A stretch of DNA of 7,322 nucleotides, taken from NCBI GenBank assembly GCA_946409855.1, contig CAMJXZ010000160.1, positions 1-7,322 on the forward strand, read 5' to 3'. This DNA comes from an uncultured Clostridia bacterium. GTDB lineage: Bacteria; Bacillota; Clostridia; Christensenellales; Aristaeellaceae. A model generated the notes under the pieces. That model saw only the letters and a program-made list of their open reading frames with translations. It did no database searches and had not been told where the DNA came from. Shown in pieces: positions 1 through 5,333 of this stretch; the stretch's first letter is position 1, and each line of letters starts with the position of its first letter. A program made the translations under genes and the position numbers.

Positions 1-88
1 CCAGTATCACTTGCAGGGATTGGATATATAAAATATTTAATTGAGAATAGTATTAATCGTCTCGAAAAAACAAGCCCAGCGCCGGAGC

Positions 89-130
89 CTGTCCTGACGC
101 CGGGTAAACCCGGCAGCCTGCCCAGGACAG
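89..130. other. Nested hairpin downstream of the peptide gene
   Basis: An 8-bp outer stem (89-96 with 123-130) encloses a perfect 6-bp inner stem (99-104 with 109-114) with a TAAA loop. Read on the minus strand it lies beyond the terminator at 141-164. A run of six T follows only about 18 nt after the outer stem (70-65), too far for a canonical intrinsic terminator. It may be a back-up terminator, a processed RNA end or a small palindromic repeat; the sequence does not decide. The flanking 60 bases (1-60) are AT-rich and show no gene. Confidence 0.4.
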
Positions 131-140
131 AAAGAGGCGC

Positions 141-164
141 AAAAAAGCGGGCATTGCTGCCCGC
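141..164 (-). terminator. Intrinsic terminator of the double-glycine peptide gene
   Basis: On the minus strand a perfect 7-bp GC-rich stem (158-164 with 147-153, GCGGGCA/TGCCCGC) with a 4-nt loop is followed directly by six T (146-141). It begins 18 nt after the stop codon of the peptide gene, so that gene is probably transcribed alone or is the last of its unit. Confidence 0.9.
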
Positions 165-182
165 CTGTGGCCTGTGGCCGGA

Positions 183-455
183 TCAGAACCAGCTCACGAT
201 CTTGTGCATAATGGAGTTGGCCTTATCGGCAATTTTTTCGATGCCTACGATCCCGCCGACGACAGCGCCGATAGGAGCTCCGATCATCATGCCGTTTAAC
301 GCGCCTCCCGTGCCCCCGACAACGCCGCCCACCACAATGCCGCCGGCCGCGCCTATGCCCATTCCCGCACCCACGCCGACTACATGATTCAAAAAATCGC
401 CGCCATTGATTTGTTCCAGTTCGTTCAGGTTCAGTTCCGTCATGTTCGTAGTCAT
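183..455 (-). CDS. Double-glycine-leader, glycine-zipper peptide (putative class II bacteriocin)
   Basis: This 90-residue peptide starts with a 19-residue leader ending NELEQINGG, matching the double-glycine pattern (LSxxELxxIxGG) cut by C39-peptidase ABC exporters. The predicted mature part has 71 residues and no cysteine. It contains a long hydrophobic stretch with glycine at 27, 31, 35, 39, 43, 47, 51, 55, 59, 63, 67 and 71, an unbroken GxxxG series, broken in character only by a TGGALNG segment near 49-55 that could be a turn. A basic/aromatic tail follows (IMHKIVSWF). Start: AAGGAGG lies 8 nt before the ATG at 455; the internal Met5 has no comparable site. By family knowledge such peptides are secreted membrane-active bacteriocins or signalling peptides. 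No exporter, immunity protein or partner peptide is visible nearby. It stands alone, between a gene-less stretch and a strong terminator. A non-bacteriocin secreted peptide is possible. Confidence 0.85.
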   Translation of the reverse strand: MTTNMTELNLNELEQINGGDFLNHVVGVGAGMGIGAAGGIVVGGVVGGTGGALNGMMIGAPIGAVVGGIVGIEKIADKANSIMHKIVSWF

Positions 456-900
456 ATTTTTCTCCTCCTTCCGGTGTGTACTTTTTTTATTGTGGGTTTT
501 TTCTTTAAGTTTTGCTTGGGTGTTTTCACTGTATATACGCAGCGACGGGGCGGGATGGCAGGTTGAATTTCAGGGGTTTTTCCATATTTATGGGGAAGAT
601 CGGAGGAACGCTGTTTTTCACATCACGCATGGGGGTTTTCAGCGGGATCCGGCAAACAGGCCGCAGGCGCAAAAAACCGTGTCCGGATCGTTCTCCGGGA
701 TATCACTGAAAAAAGGGGTATCAGCCGGTTCCTGTCCGAAGAAGGCAGTCATACCGGGCTTGCCCGAAGGATTGCCTTCTCTGTTCCGGGCCGTGCCGGG
801 GTATGGATCTGCTCCGGATCACGTGACAGTGAGATGCGTTTTCGCTGCGAAAGAATCAGGAGTACTTGTTATTCTTTGTCGTAAGAAACGGATATATTTG
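456..900. other. Gene-poor stretch upstream of the peptide gene
   Basis: I see no gene here that I can support. Two consecutive minus-strand open frames (752-639, 37 codons before stop; 630-526, 34 codons before stop) have codon use similar to the neighbours but no ribosome binding site. Small dyads occur at 582-593 (CCATA-TT-TATGG) and 850-877 (AAAGAAT and ATTCTTT separated by 14 nt). A TATATA at about 531-537 (minus strand) could be a -10 box for the peptide gene, but no convincing -35 box lies in front of it. The promoter of the peptide gene therefore remains unassigned. Confidence 0.5.
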
Positions 901-1044
901 TTAGTAGATTCCGCATCCGGGAGATCTGTTCACGTTTGATTCGAATAGCATGCTGCAGTATATGATGGTCTCCACATCCAGCGGTAAAACCACTTGCACT
1001 GCCATTTCTTTTGTTGTATCATTTCTTTGCTGATATTGTTTCAT
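901..1044 (-). pseudogene. Transposase N-terminal fragment (IS1182/IS5-like)
   Basis: A 47-codon open frame begins MKQYQQRNDTTKEMAV and continues with VQVVLPLDVET. That pattern recalls the first residues of IS1182/IS5-type DDE transposases (typically ...VQL.LPLDTE...), which are several hundred residues long. Similarity appears to fade after about residue 26-28, and the frame then stops, so no DDE domain is present and the gene is a truncated relic. The start is uncertain: there is no ribosome binding site, the -10 box lies only 9 nt ahead of the ATG, and Met14 is an alternative. The family call rests on remembered motif similarity and on the IS-like end just upstream. Confidence 0.55.
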
Positions 1045-1053
1045 GGCAGTTAC

Positions 1054-1059
1054 ATTATA
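1054..1059 (-). promoter_or_regulatory. -10 box of the relic transposase gene
   Basis: A perfect TATAAT on the minus strand lies 9 nt before the ATG at 1044. No good -35 match stands 16-18 nt upstream, where the terminator hairpin and its T-run lie. A transcript from here would have almost no leader. Confidence 0.45.
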
Positions 1060-1063
1060 CAGC

Positions 1064-1101
1064 AAAAAACGGAGAAGTTCGAGTGAACAACTCCTTTTTT
1101 T
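1064..1101. terminator. Bidirectional intrinsic terminator inside the IS end
   Basis: A stem pairs 1071-1080 with 1085-1094 around a GAGT loop, with one 2x2 internal mismatch (1075-1076 against 1089-1090). On the plus strand it is followed at once by seven T (1095-1101). On the minus strand, after one G, it is followed by six T (1069-1064). It should therefore work in both directions. In the IS it would have blocked incoming transcription. It is now the first terminator-like structure with T-tracts downstream of the transporter operon, about 220 nt after its last stop codon. Confidence 0.7.
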
Positions 1102-1137
1102 GTTCGGGCTTAATGCAACAGCCCCACTTATCTTTAA

Positions 1138-1225
1138 CGCCCGCCATGGGCAACAGCTGGGTGGTGGAAGTCCACTGTGCGCCTGGTAGCAGGAAGCGTT
1201 AGCCGAAGGCAAGGGTGTCCGTGGC
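1138..1225 (+). mobile_element. Group II intron fragment (domain I relic)
   Basis: The plus strand carries a run resembling domain I of bacterial group II introns, including GGGCAACAGCTGGGTGGTGG, a GTGG-AAGT-CCAC hairpin (1164-1175), CCTG-GTAG-CAGG (1182-1193), GCC-GAA-GGC (1202-1210) and then AAGGGTGTCC. These short helices in this order are what I recall from the 5' part of introns encoding LtrA-type reverse transcriptase/maturases. The expected GTGYG 5' end is not intact (AACGCCC here). Everything after about 1225 is lost: the rest of domain I, the reverse transcriptase frame and catalytic domain V. It is a dead fragment with no coding capacity. The identification rests on motif memory and visible helices, not on alignment. 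Confidence 0.65.
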
Positions 1226-1269
1226 CATTAACAACTTTTATTTTATCTTATCAGAATACAGCAGTTCCA

Positions 1270-1307
1270 TGTAAGGGAAAATCAAAGCGTTTGCCTTTTT
1301 CTTTACA
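1270..1307. other. Imperfect hairpin after the last operon gene
   Basis: TGTAA at 1270-1274 pairs with TTACA at 1303-1307, and the inner segments (GGAAAA with TTTTTC, AAAGC with GCCTTT, one bulge) extend the stem imperfectly around a short loop. It lies 10 nt beyond the stop codon of the last operon gene. No T-tract follows on the minus strand, so it is at best a weak pause or RNA-stabilising structure. Confidence 0.25.
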
Positions 1308-1316
1308 GGTACATCA

Positions 1317-1784
1317 TTATGCTATACCGCATATCTTTTTCGCCATCCTAATAGCCGGCCGCTGGGTGAAGAAGCTGACAATGAAGCAGCACACCCATAC
1401 GGGCAGGATCATTTCCAGGAAGCCGCCGGGTACCGCCTGAAGCGGCGCGTGACCCCGGACGCAGAGGGAAAACCAGGTCATGAATATTGTCATCACGACG
1501 CAGAAAAAGGTGTTGACGACCAGGTTGACCAGGATGTCATATTTCACGGATCCGGGCTGGGCGCCGCATTTTTTGGCGAACGCCATACCCCATCGGTCCG
1601 TGGGGATAAAATACCCGATCACGCAGGCAAAGAGATAGGATACCACGAAGCTCAGCGCCATCTCCCCGATGTTCAGCACGGAAATATGGCCCAGGATCAG
1701 GCTCATCACCTGGGCGACCACCGCCATGGTCAGGGATACGGGGGCGTTCATCAGCATGGTTTTGACAAGTTTGAAACGGTTCAT
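1317..1784 (-). CDS. Small four-helix membrane protein, DUF2798-like
   Basis: This 155-residue hydrophobic protein has four predicted membrane segments at about 15-35, 41-60, 84-108 and 121-140. They form two similar halves. Each half opens with a hydrophobic helix preceded by polar or Asn-containing residues (LMNAPVSLTMAVV; YDILVNLVVNTFFCVVMT). Each closes with a helix running into a basic patch (IPTDRWGMAFAKK; TQRPAIRMAKK). This duplicated two-helix layout matches DUF2798 proteins, whose function is unknown. The ATG overlaps the stop of the preceding gene as ATGA, and AAGGAG lies about 8 nt upstream, so translation is probably coupled. It is the last gene of the run. A role in the transporter pathway is inferred only from position. 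The family call is moderate; the membrane topology is clear. Confidence 0.75.
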   Translation of the reverse strand: MNRFKLVKTMLMNAPVSLTMAVVAQVMSLILGHISVLNIGEMALSFVVSYLFACVIGYFIPTDRWGMAFAKKCGAQPGSVKYDILVNLVVNTFFCVVMTIFMTWFSLCVRGHAPLQAVPGGFLEMILPVWVCCFIVSFFTQRPAIRMAKKICGIA

Positions 1785-2260
1785 GAATCCTGCTCCTTCA
1801 TGGTGTATGTATGCAGGGAACGATAGGTCTTCCGCATCAGCAGGGACGAAACAGCCGCCGCCAGGAAGAACAGCAGGGTGAGAACGTCCAGCGCGCCGGT
1901 AAAGGCCTGAAAGCAGGAGACGATCCCGGCAATCAGCGCGACGGTCATCAGCACGGCGTGAAACAGCGGCGCGTAATCCATCATCCAGTGAATGGAATGG
2001 AAAGTCCGGTAATCCAGATGGGATTTTGCCATAGAGAAGCGGACAACGGCGATGATCATCAGCATCGCCGCGACAAGGGAGGCCGTCCCGGCAAAACCGA
2101 CCCAGTTGTGCCGGGCGACACCCGTGGGCAGAATACCGCAGAGGACGGAAAGCGTCAGACTGACGGCCGTCAGCAGCGCGCAGGCTTTCCGGACCGATCG
2201 GAGCTGCGCCTCCGGCGCGTCCCAGCCGTACAGACTGCTGTTTGAGAAAAAGCGCGGCAT
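1781..2260 (-). CDS. Four-helix membrane protein of unknown function
   Basis: I do not recognise a family for this 159-residue protein. It has a polar N-terminus of about 25 residues, then four hydrophobic segments at about 26-45, 53-73, 96-116 and 122-142, and a polar C-terminal tail. A loop at about 75-98 is rich in His, Tyr and Trp (including SHLDYRTFHSIHWMMDY), which could bind a ligand or metal, although that is speculation. The start is supported by AAGGAGG 7-8 nt before the ATG at 2260. It begins 17 nt after the amidohydrolase-type gene and shares ATGA with the next membrane-protein gene. The two small proteins are thus likely made together and may form a complex. Neither belongs to the usual parts list of a peptide ABC transporter. 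Confidence 0.75.
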   Translation of the reverse strand: MPRFFSNSSLYGWDAPEAQLRSVRKACALLTAVSLTLSVLCGILPTGVARHNWVGFAGTASLVAAMLMIIAVVRFSMAKSHLDYRTFHSIHWMMDYAPLFHAVLMTVALIAGIVSCFQAFTGALDVLTLLFFLAAAVSSLLMRKTYRSLHTYTMKEQDS

Positions 2261-2277
2261 CCTGTTCCCCTCCTTTT

Positions 2278-3321
2278 TTACAGATGGTAAAGCCTTTCCG
2301 CGTTTTTATGCAGGATCAGTTCCTTTTCCGCTTCGGTGATATCGAGGCTTTGGACAAATTCCGCGCCTTCCAGCAGCCAAACGGGCCGAACGGGATAGGA
2401 GGTGCCGAACAGGATATGATCGGCGCCCAGCGTCTGGACCGCGCATTCCAGCTGCGCCTTTCCCCAGGGCTGGGCGTGGCTCATCTCGAAAAACACGTTG
2501 TTTTTCAGCTGCTCCACCACCAGTTCGTTGTCATCCCTGAACCGGCTGACCGCTTCCTGCACCTTGGGCTTTTTGGGGAACCACAGGCTGGTGAAAGCGA
2601 AGAACCCGCCGCCCAGCATGGAATGTACCAGCTTCACATGGGGGTACCTGGTGAAGAACCCGCTGAACAGCTCCCGGCCGACGGCGGTAGCCTGGTCCAC
2701 GCAGCGGCCGTAGCTGCGGCGCAGGTTGGTATAGGCCGTCAGGCAGTCGTACTGCACGGGCAGGGGCGTATGGTGTACATAGCAGGTGACGTGCCGCTCG
2801 TTGAGGTACGCAAAGAAAGGCGCGAAGGCTTCGTCGTCCAGGTAGAGATTTCCGTAATGGGCGGACAGCTGCAGCCCACCGAAGCCCAGCTCGTCCAGGC
2901 AGCGGTCGATTTCTTTTTTCACTGCCGGCGTTCCCTGAGGCGGCACCACGCCCAGCGCGGCCATGCGGCCGCCTGATTTCCTGACGTGCTCCGCCAGGCC
3001 GTCGTTAAACAGACGGCATGTGTCCAGGCTCATCCATTCCTGCTGGCAGGACAGCTTGAGCACAGCTTTTTCAACCCCGGCCCTGTCCATATCGGCCAGC
3101 TGCTTTTCCAGCGCATAATCGCCCTGCACGTAGTTCAGGTTTTCGCAGCCGGCAGGCTTTTCGATCACGTACTGCTTTACGCCGGTATCGGGATTGGTTT
3201 TGAGACATCCCCTGATGCCGTACTGCACGGGCACTTCGGCCAGAAATTTTTCGGCCAGTTCTTCATTGGAAAACAGTTCTTCGGGGAACCAATACAGGTT
3301 GGCGTCGATCACCTGATTCAT
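2278..3321 (-). CDS. Amidohydrolase-2 (ACMSD-like) family protein with altered metal site
   Basis: This 347-residue protein has the size and motif order of amidohydrolase_2 (PF04909) proteins, metal-dependent hydrolases and decarboxylases with a TIM-barrel fold. Family-type blocks are AGVEKAVLKLS (81-91), GFGGLQLSAHYGN (146-158), YVHHTP (181-186), FTRYPHVKLVHSMLGGG (223-239), ILFGTSYP (303-310) and NAERLYHL at the end. The strand-1 HxH ligands are replaced: IDANLYW has Asn8 and Tyr10. The strand-8 Asp of the usual GTDYP/GSDYP is Ser308. His183 or His184 and His233 remain. It may bind metal differently, use no metal, or have lost catalysis. AGGAG lies 8 nt before the ATG and overlaps the stop of the MBL-protein gene 12 nt away. 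The cytoplasmic substrate is unknown; placement suggests action on material imported by the adjacent transporter. Confidence 0.85.
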   Translation of the reverse strand: MNQVIDANLYWFPEELFSNEELAEKFLAEVPVQYGIRGCLKTNPDTGVKQYVIEKPAGCENLNYVQGDYALEKQLADMDRAGVEKAVLKLSCQQEWMSLDTCRLFNDGLAEHVRKSGGRMAALGVVPPQGTPAVKKEIDRCLDELGFGGLQLSAHYGNLYLDDEAFAPFFAYLNERHVTCYVHHTPLPVQYDCLTAYTNLRRSYGRCVDQATAVGRELFSGFFTRYPHVKLVHSMLGGGFFAFTSLWFPKKPKVQEAVSRFRDDNELVVEQLKNNVFFEMSHAQPWGKAQLECAVQTLGADHILFGTSYPVRPVWLLEGAEFVQSLDITEAEKELILHKNAERLYHL

Positions 3322-3333
3322 GATACGCGCTCC

Positions 3334-4296
3334 TCACTTTACTTGATCATTGAAAATCCTGTTGATGTCGTATACGATCGCGAAAGGTTCCTGACCGTAG
3401 ACGCGTTTGGAAGTTTCCTGCGCTTTGTCCCAGCGCACGTCCCTGACGGCGCCGTCGCTGCCTTTTTTCTGGTCCTTGGGGCCGTCGCCGGGATGGGGCA
3501 GTCTGCGCTTCCAGACGATATGCCCTTCCGCGTCGGTCTGCTGCCAGTTGTTGAAGGGCGGATCCTGCCGGGGCTGTCCTTCCGCGCCGTTCAGGATGGC
3601 TTTGCAGTTATCGTACAGCTTCTGCACGATGTCCGGATCAGCCCGGCCGGGGCCGCCCCATACCGCGTCGTAATCCCTGCGGTAGGGCAGCAGCTTTTCG
3701 CTGAGCTTCGCCCAGTTTTCCACGGTGGTGTTGATGGGCTTGCCGAAAGGCATGCCGAATTCATCGCCGGTAAAGAGCAGGCGGCCCGCTTTGTCCAGCA
3801 GCACGATGCTGCCCACGGCGTGGTCGGGCATCTTGAACACCAGCAGATCCCGGCCTTTCAATGGGATGGTGTCGCCGTCCTCCACGATCTGCACTTCATA
3901 GTTCCGGGGGAAGAAAATCCCATCAAAGCTGGGAAAGGGCCGCGTGGCCAGGGGCACGGATTCCGCCGCCATGTATGTTAAATCGAAATACCCGTCGTTG
4001 GCGGTATGGTCGAAATGATGATGGGTATTGACGATGCGCGGCACCGGATGGCCGATCAGCTTTTCACAGTATGCCCGGATGCTGCCCGCCCCGTAGCCGC
4101 TGTCGATCAGGAGAGCGTCTCCGTCCTCCCCCTCCAGCAGATAGGAGTAATCCCCGTCCGACAGGATGCGCCAGGTCCCGGGCGCGATTTCCAGCACACG
4201 GTAATAGGGCTCGCTCATGGGGACGCGTACGCCGTCCTCATCCTCCAGAAGGATGTTACTTTTGACGGAAAAATCAAACGGTTTTACTTCGCTCAT
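3334..4296 (-). CDS. MBL-fold metallo-hydrolase
   Basis: This 320-residue cytoplasmic protein carries the metallo-beta-lactamase fold signature. It has THHHFDHT (His92, His94, Asp96, His97), PDHAVGS (His159) and LFTGDEF (Asp178), preceded by the typical LLIDSGYGAG loop (63-71). These supply most ligands of a two-metal site. The last ligand, usually the His of a GHG-like motif, is not seen: the matching place reads VWGGPGR (212-218). A charged region of about 80 residues follows the core (about 235-320) and resembles no domain I know. The start has a modest GAGGA about 8 nt ahead of the ATG. The gene lies 65 nt after the DppF-like gene with no terminator between, and 12 nt before the amidohydrolase-type gene. 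Family members hydrolyse lactones, thioesters, phosphodiesters or lactams; the substrate cannot be read from sequence. Confidence 0.88.
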   Translation of the reverse strand: MSEVKPFDFSVKSNILLEDEDGVRVPMSEPYYRVLEIAPGTWRILSDGDYSYLLEGEDGDALLIDSGYGAGSIRAYCEKLIGHPVPRIVNTHHHFDHTANDGYFDLTYMAAESVPLATRPFPSFDGIFFPRNYEVQIVEDGDTIPLKGRDLLVFKMPDHAVGSIVLLDKAGRLLFTGDEFGMPFGKPINTTVENWAKLSEKLLPYRRDYDAVWGGPGRADPDIVQKLYDNCKAILNGAEGQPRQDPPFNNWQQTDAEGHIVWKRRLPHPGDGPKDQKKGSDGAVRDVRWDKAQETSKRVYGQEPFAIVYDINRIFNDQVK

Positions 4297-4361
4297 GGAT
4301 CCGGTCCTCAGCTTTCTTCTGATCCGTGCGGGAAGAAATGGCCCGCCCGGGCTTTGGCATA

Positions 4362-5330
4362 TTACAGAATGTCCTTGTTCAGTTCCCTGGCCCGGCAGCA
4401 GGAAATATAGTGGTTGGGCAGGATCTCTTCCAGCTGCTGGGGCTGCTTGCAGGCGTCCGTTGCATAGGGGCAGCGGGCGGCGAAGCGGCAGCCGGGCTTG
4501 GGATTGACCGGGCTGGTGATTTCGCCCTGAAGCTTGATGCGTTCATGGGGATGGTCGATGTCCGTGGAAGGGATGGCGGACAGCAGCGCCTTGGTGTAGG
4601 GGTGCAGGGGCTTGACGAACAGTTCCTTGGCGGGGCTGGTTTCCACCAGCTGACCCAGGTACATGACGCAGATATCATCGCTGATGTGGCGCACGACGGA
4701 CAGGTCGTGGGTCACGAACATATAGGTCAGCCCCTGCTTTTCCTGAAGGTCCTGCAGGAGGTTGAGCACCTGCGCCTGAATGCTTACGTCCAGGGCGGAC
4801 ACCGGCTCGTCGCAGACGATAAAGTCCGGGTTCAGGGAAAGCGCCCGGGCGATCCCTACGCGCTGGCGGCGGCCGCCGTCCAGTTCGTGGGGATAGGCGT
4901 GGCGCAGGCGTTCGTCGATGCCCACCAGCTGCATCAGTTCATCCGTTTTCGCGTCGATTTCGGCGCGGGTCCTGTACCGCCTGGAAAGTTTCAGGGGCTC
5001 GCGGATCACGTCTTCCACCGTCTGACGGGGGTTCAGGGAAGAATAGGGGTCCTGGAAGACGATCTGCATCCGCTCGTTGATCTCGTGCATCTGGCGTTTG
5101 TCCACATGGGTGATGTCCCTGCCGTCCAGGAAGATCTGGCCGTCGGTGCTTTCCAGCAGATGGATGATGGTGCGGCCCAGGGTGGACTTGCCGCAGCCGG
5201 ACTCGCCCACCACGCCCATGGTCTTTCCTTTTTCGATTTTGAAGGAAATGTCGTCCACGGCGTGCAGGGTGCCCTTGGGGGTGTTGAAATATTTTTTGAG
5301 GTGCCGGACCTCGATCATGGGATTCGCCAT
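4362..5330 (-). CDS. dppF: Peptide ABC transporter ATP-binding protein, DppF/OppF type
   Basis: This 322-residue protein is one of the two ATPases that drive a Dpp/Opp-type importer at the inner face of the membrane. Walker A is GESGCGKST (42-50), the Q-loop is VFQDP (Gln93), Walker B is FIVCDEP (Asp174, Glu175), and the switch His is 208. The signature is LDGGR (150-154) rather than LSGGQ, a variant I recall from clostridial DppF-like proteins. The C-terminal oligopeptide-transporter domain carries Cys281, Cys287, Cys294 and Cys311/312. In some Dpp/Opp ATPases such cysteines are reported to hold an iron-sulfur cluster. The start is fixed by AAGGAGGTG, which lies inside the last codons and stop of the preceding ATPase gene; the gap is 3 nt. 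Substrate could be peptides, nickel chelates or other solutes. Confidence 0.95.
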   Translation of the reverse strand: MANPMIEVRHLKKYFNTPKGTLHAVDDISFKIEKGKTMGVVGESGCGKSTLGRTIIHLLESTDGQIFLDGRDITHVDKRQMHEINERMQIVFQDPYSSLNPRQTVEDVIREPLKLSRRYRTRAEIDAKTDELMQLVGIDERLRHAYPHELDGGRRQRVGIARALSLNPDFIVCDEPVSALDVSIQAQVLNLLQDLQEKQGLTYMFVTHDLSVVRHISDDICVMYLGQLVETSPAKELFVKPLHPYTKALLSAIPSTDIDHPHERIKLQGEITSPVNPKPGCRFAARCPYATDACKQPQQLEEILPNHYISCCRARELNKDIL

Positions 5331-5333
5331 TTC

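Larger units (their letters stand above)
960..1125 (-). mobile_element. Truncated insertion sequence, transposase-start end
   Basis: Reading the minus strand from 1125, the sequence begins GGGGCTGTTGCATTAAGCCC, which has the look of an IS terminal inverted repeat. It is followed by a bidirectional terminator hairpin, a TATAAT box and the first codons of a transposase. This order (terminal repeat, protective terminator, promoter, transposase) is typical of an intact IS end. The opposite end and nearly all of the transposase are gone. The inner boundary near 960 is a guess based on where the transposase-like reading fades. No second inverted repeat or target duplication can be identified. Confidence 0.55.

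Noticed and set aside
1..60. AT-rich stretch as a plus-strand promoter (TTGCAG with TATTTA)
   Set aside because: Both hexamers match the consensus poorly, and there is no gene downstream on the plus strand.
154..387. Pro-rich plus-strand open frame
   Set aside because: It is the antisense shadow of the glycine-rich peptide gene; glycine codons read backwards give proline and alanine.
406..939. Plus-strand open frame of 177 codons
   Set aside because: It starts antisense to the peptide gene's leader, has no ribosome binding site, and encodes a sequence without recognisable features.
1045..1212. Upstream extension of the transposase fragment to 103 codons
   Set aside because: The extension crosses the IS terminal sequence, the terminator hairpin and the antisense strand of the intron fragment, so it is not coding.
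4297..4361. Possible terminator between the DppF-like and MBL-type genes
   Set aside because: There is a short GC palindrome (GCCCGGGC) but no T-tract after it on the minus strand, so transcription probably continues.
2242..4410. Several plus-strand open frames of 134-331 codons opposite the amidohydrolase-type and MBL-type genes
   Set aside because: All are antisense to genes with clear family motifs and carry no motifs or ribosome binding sites of their own.
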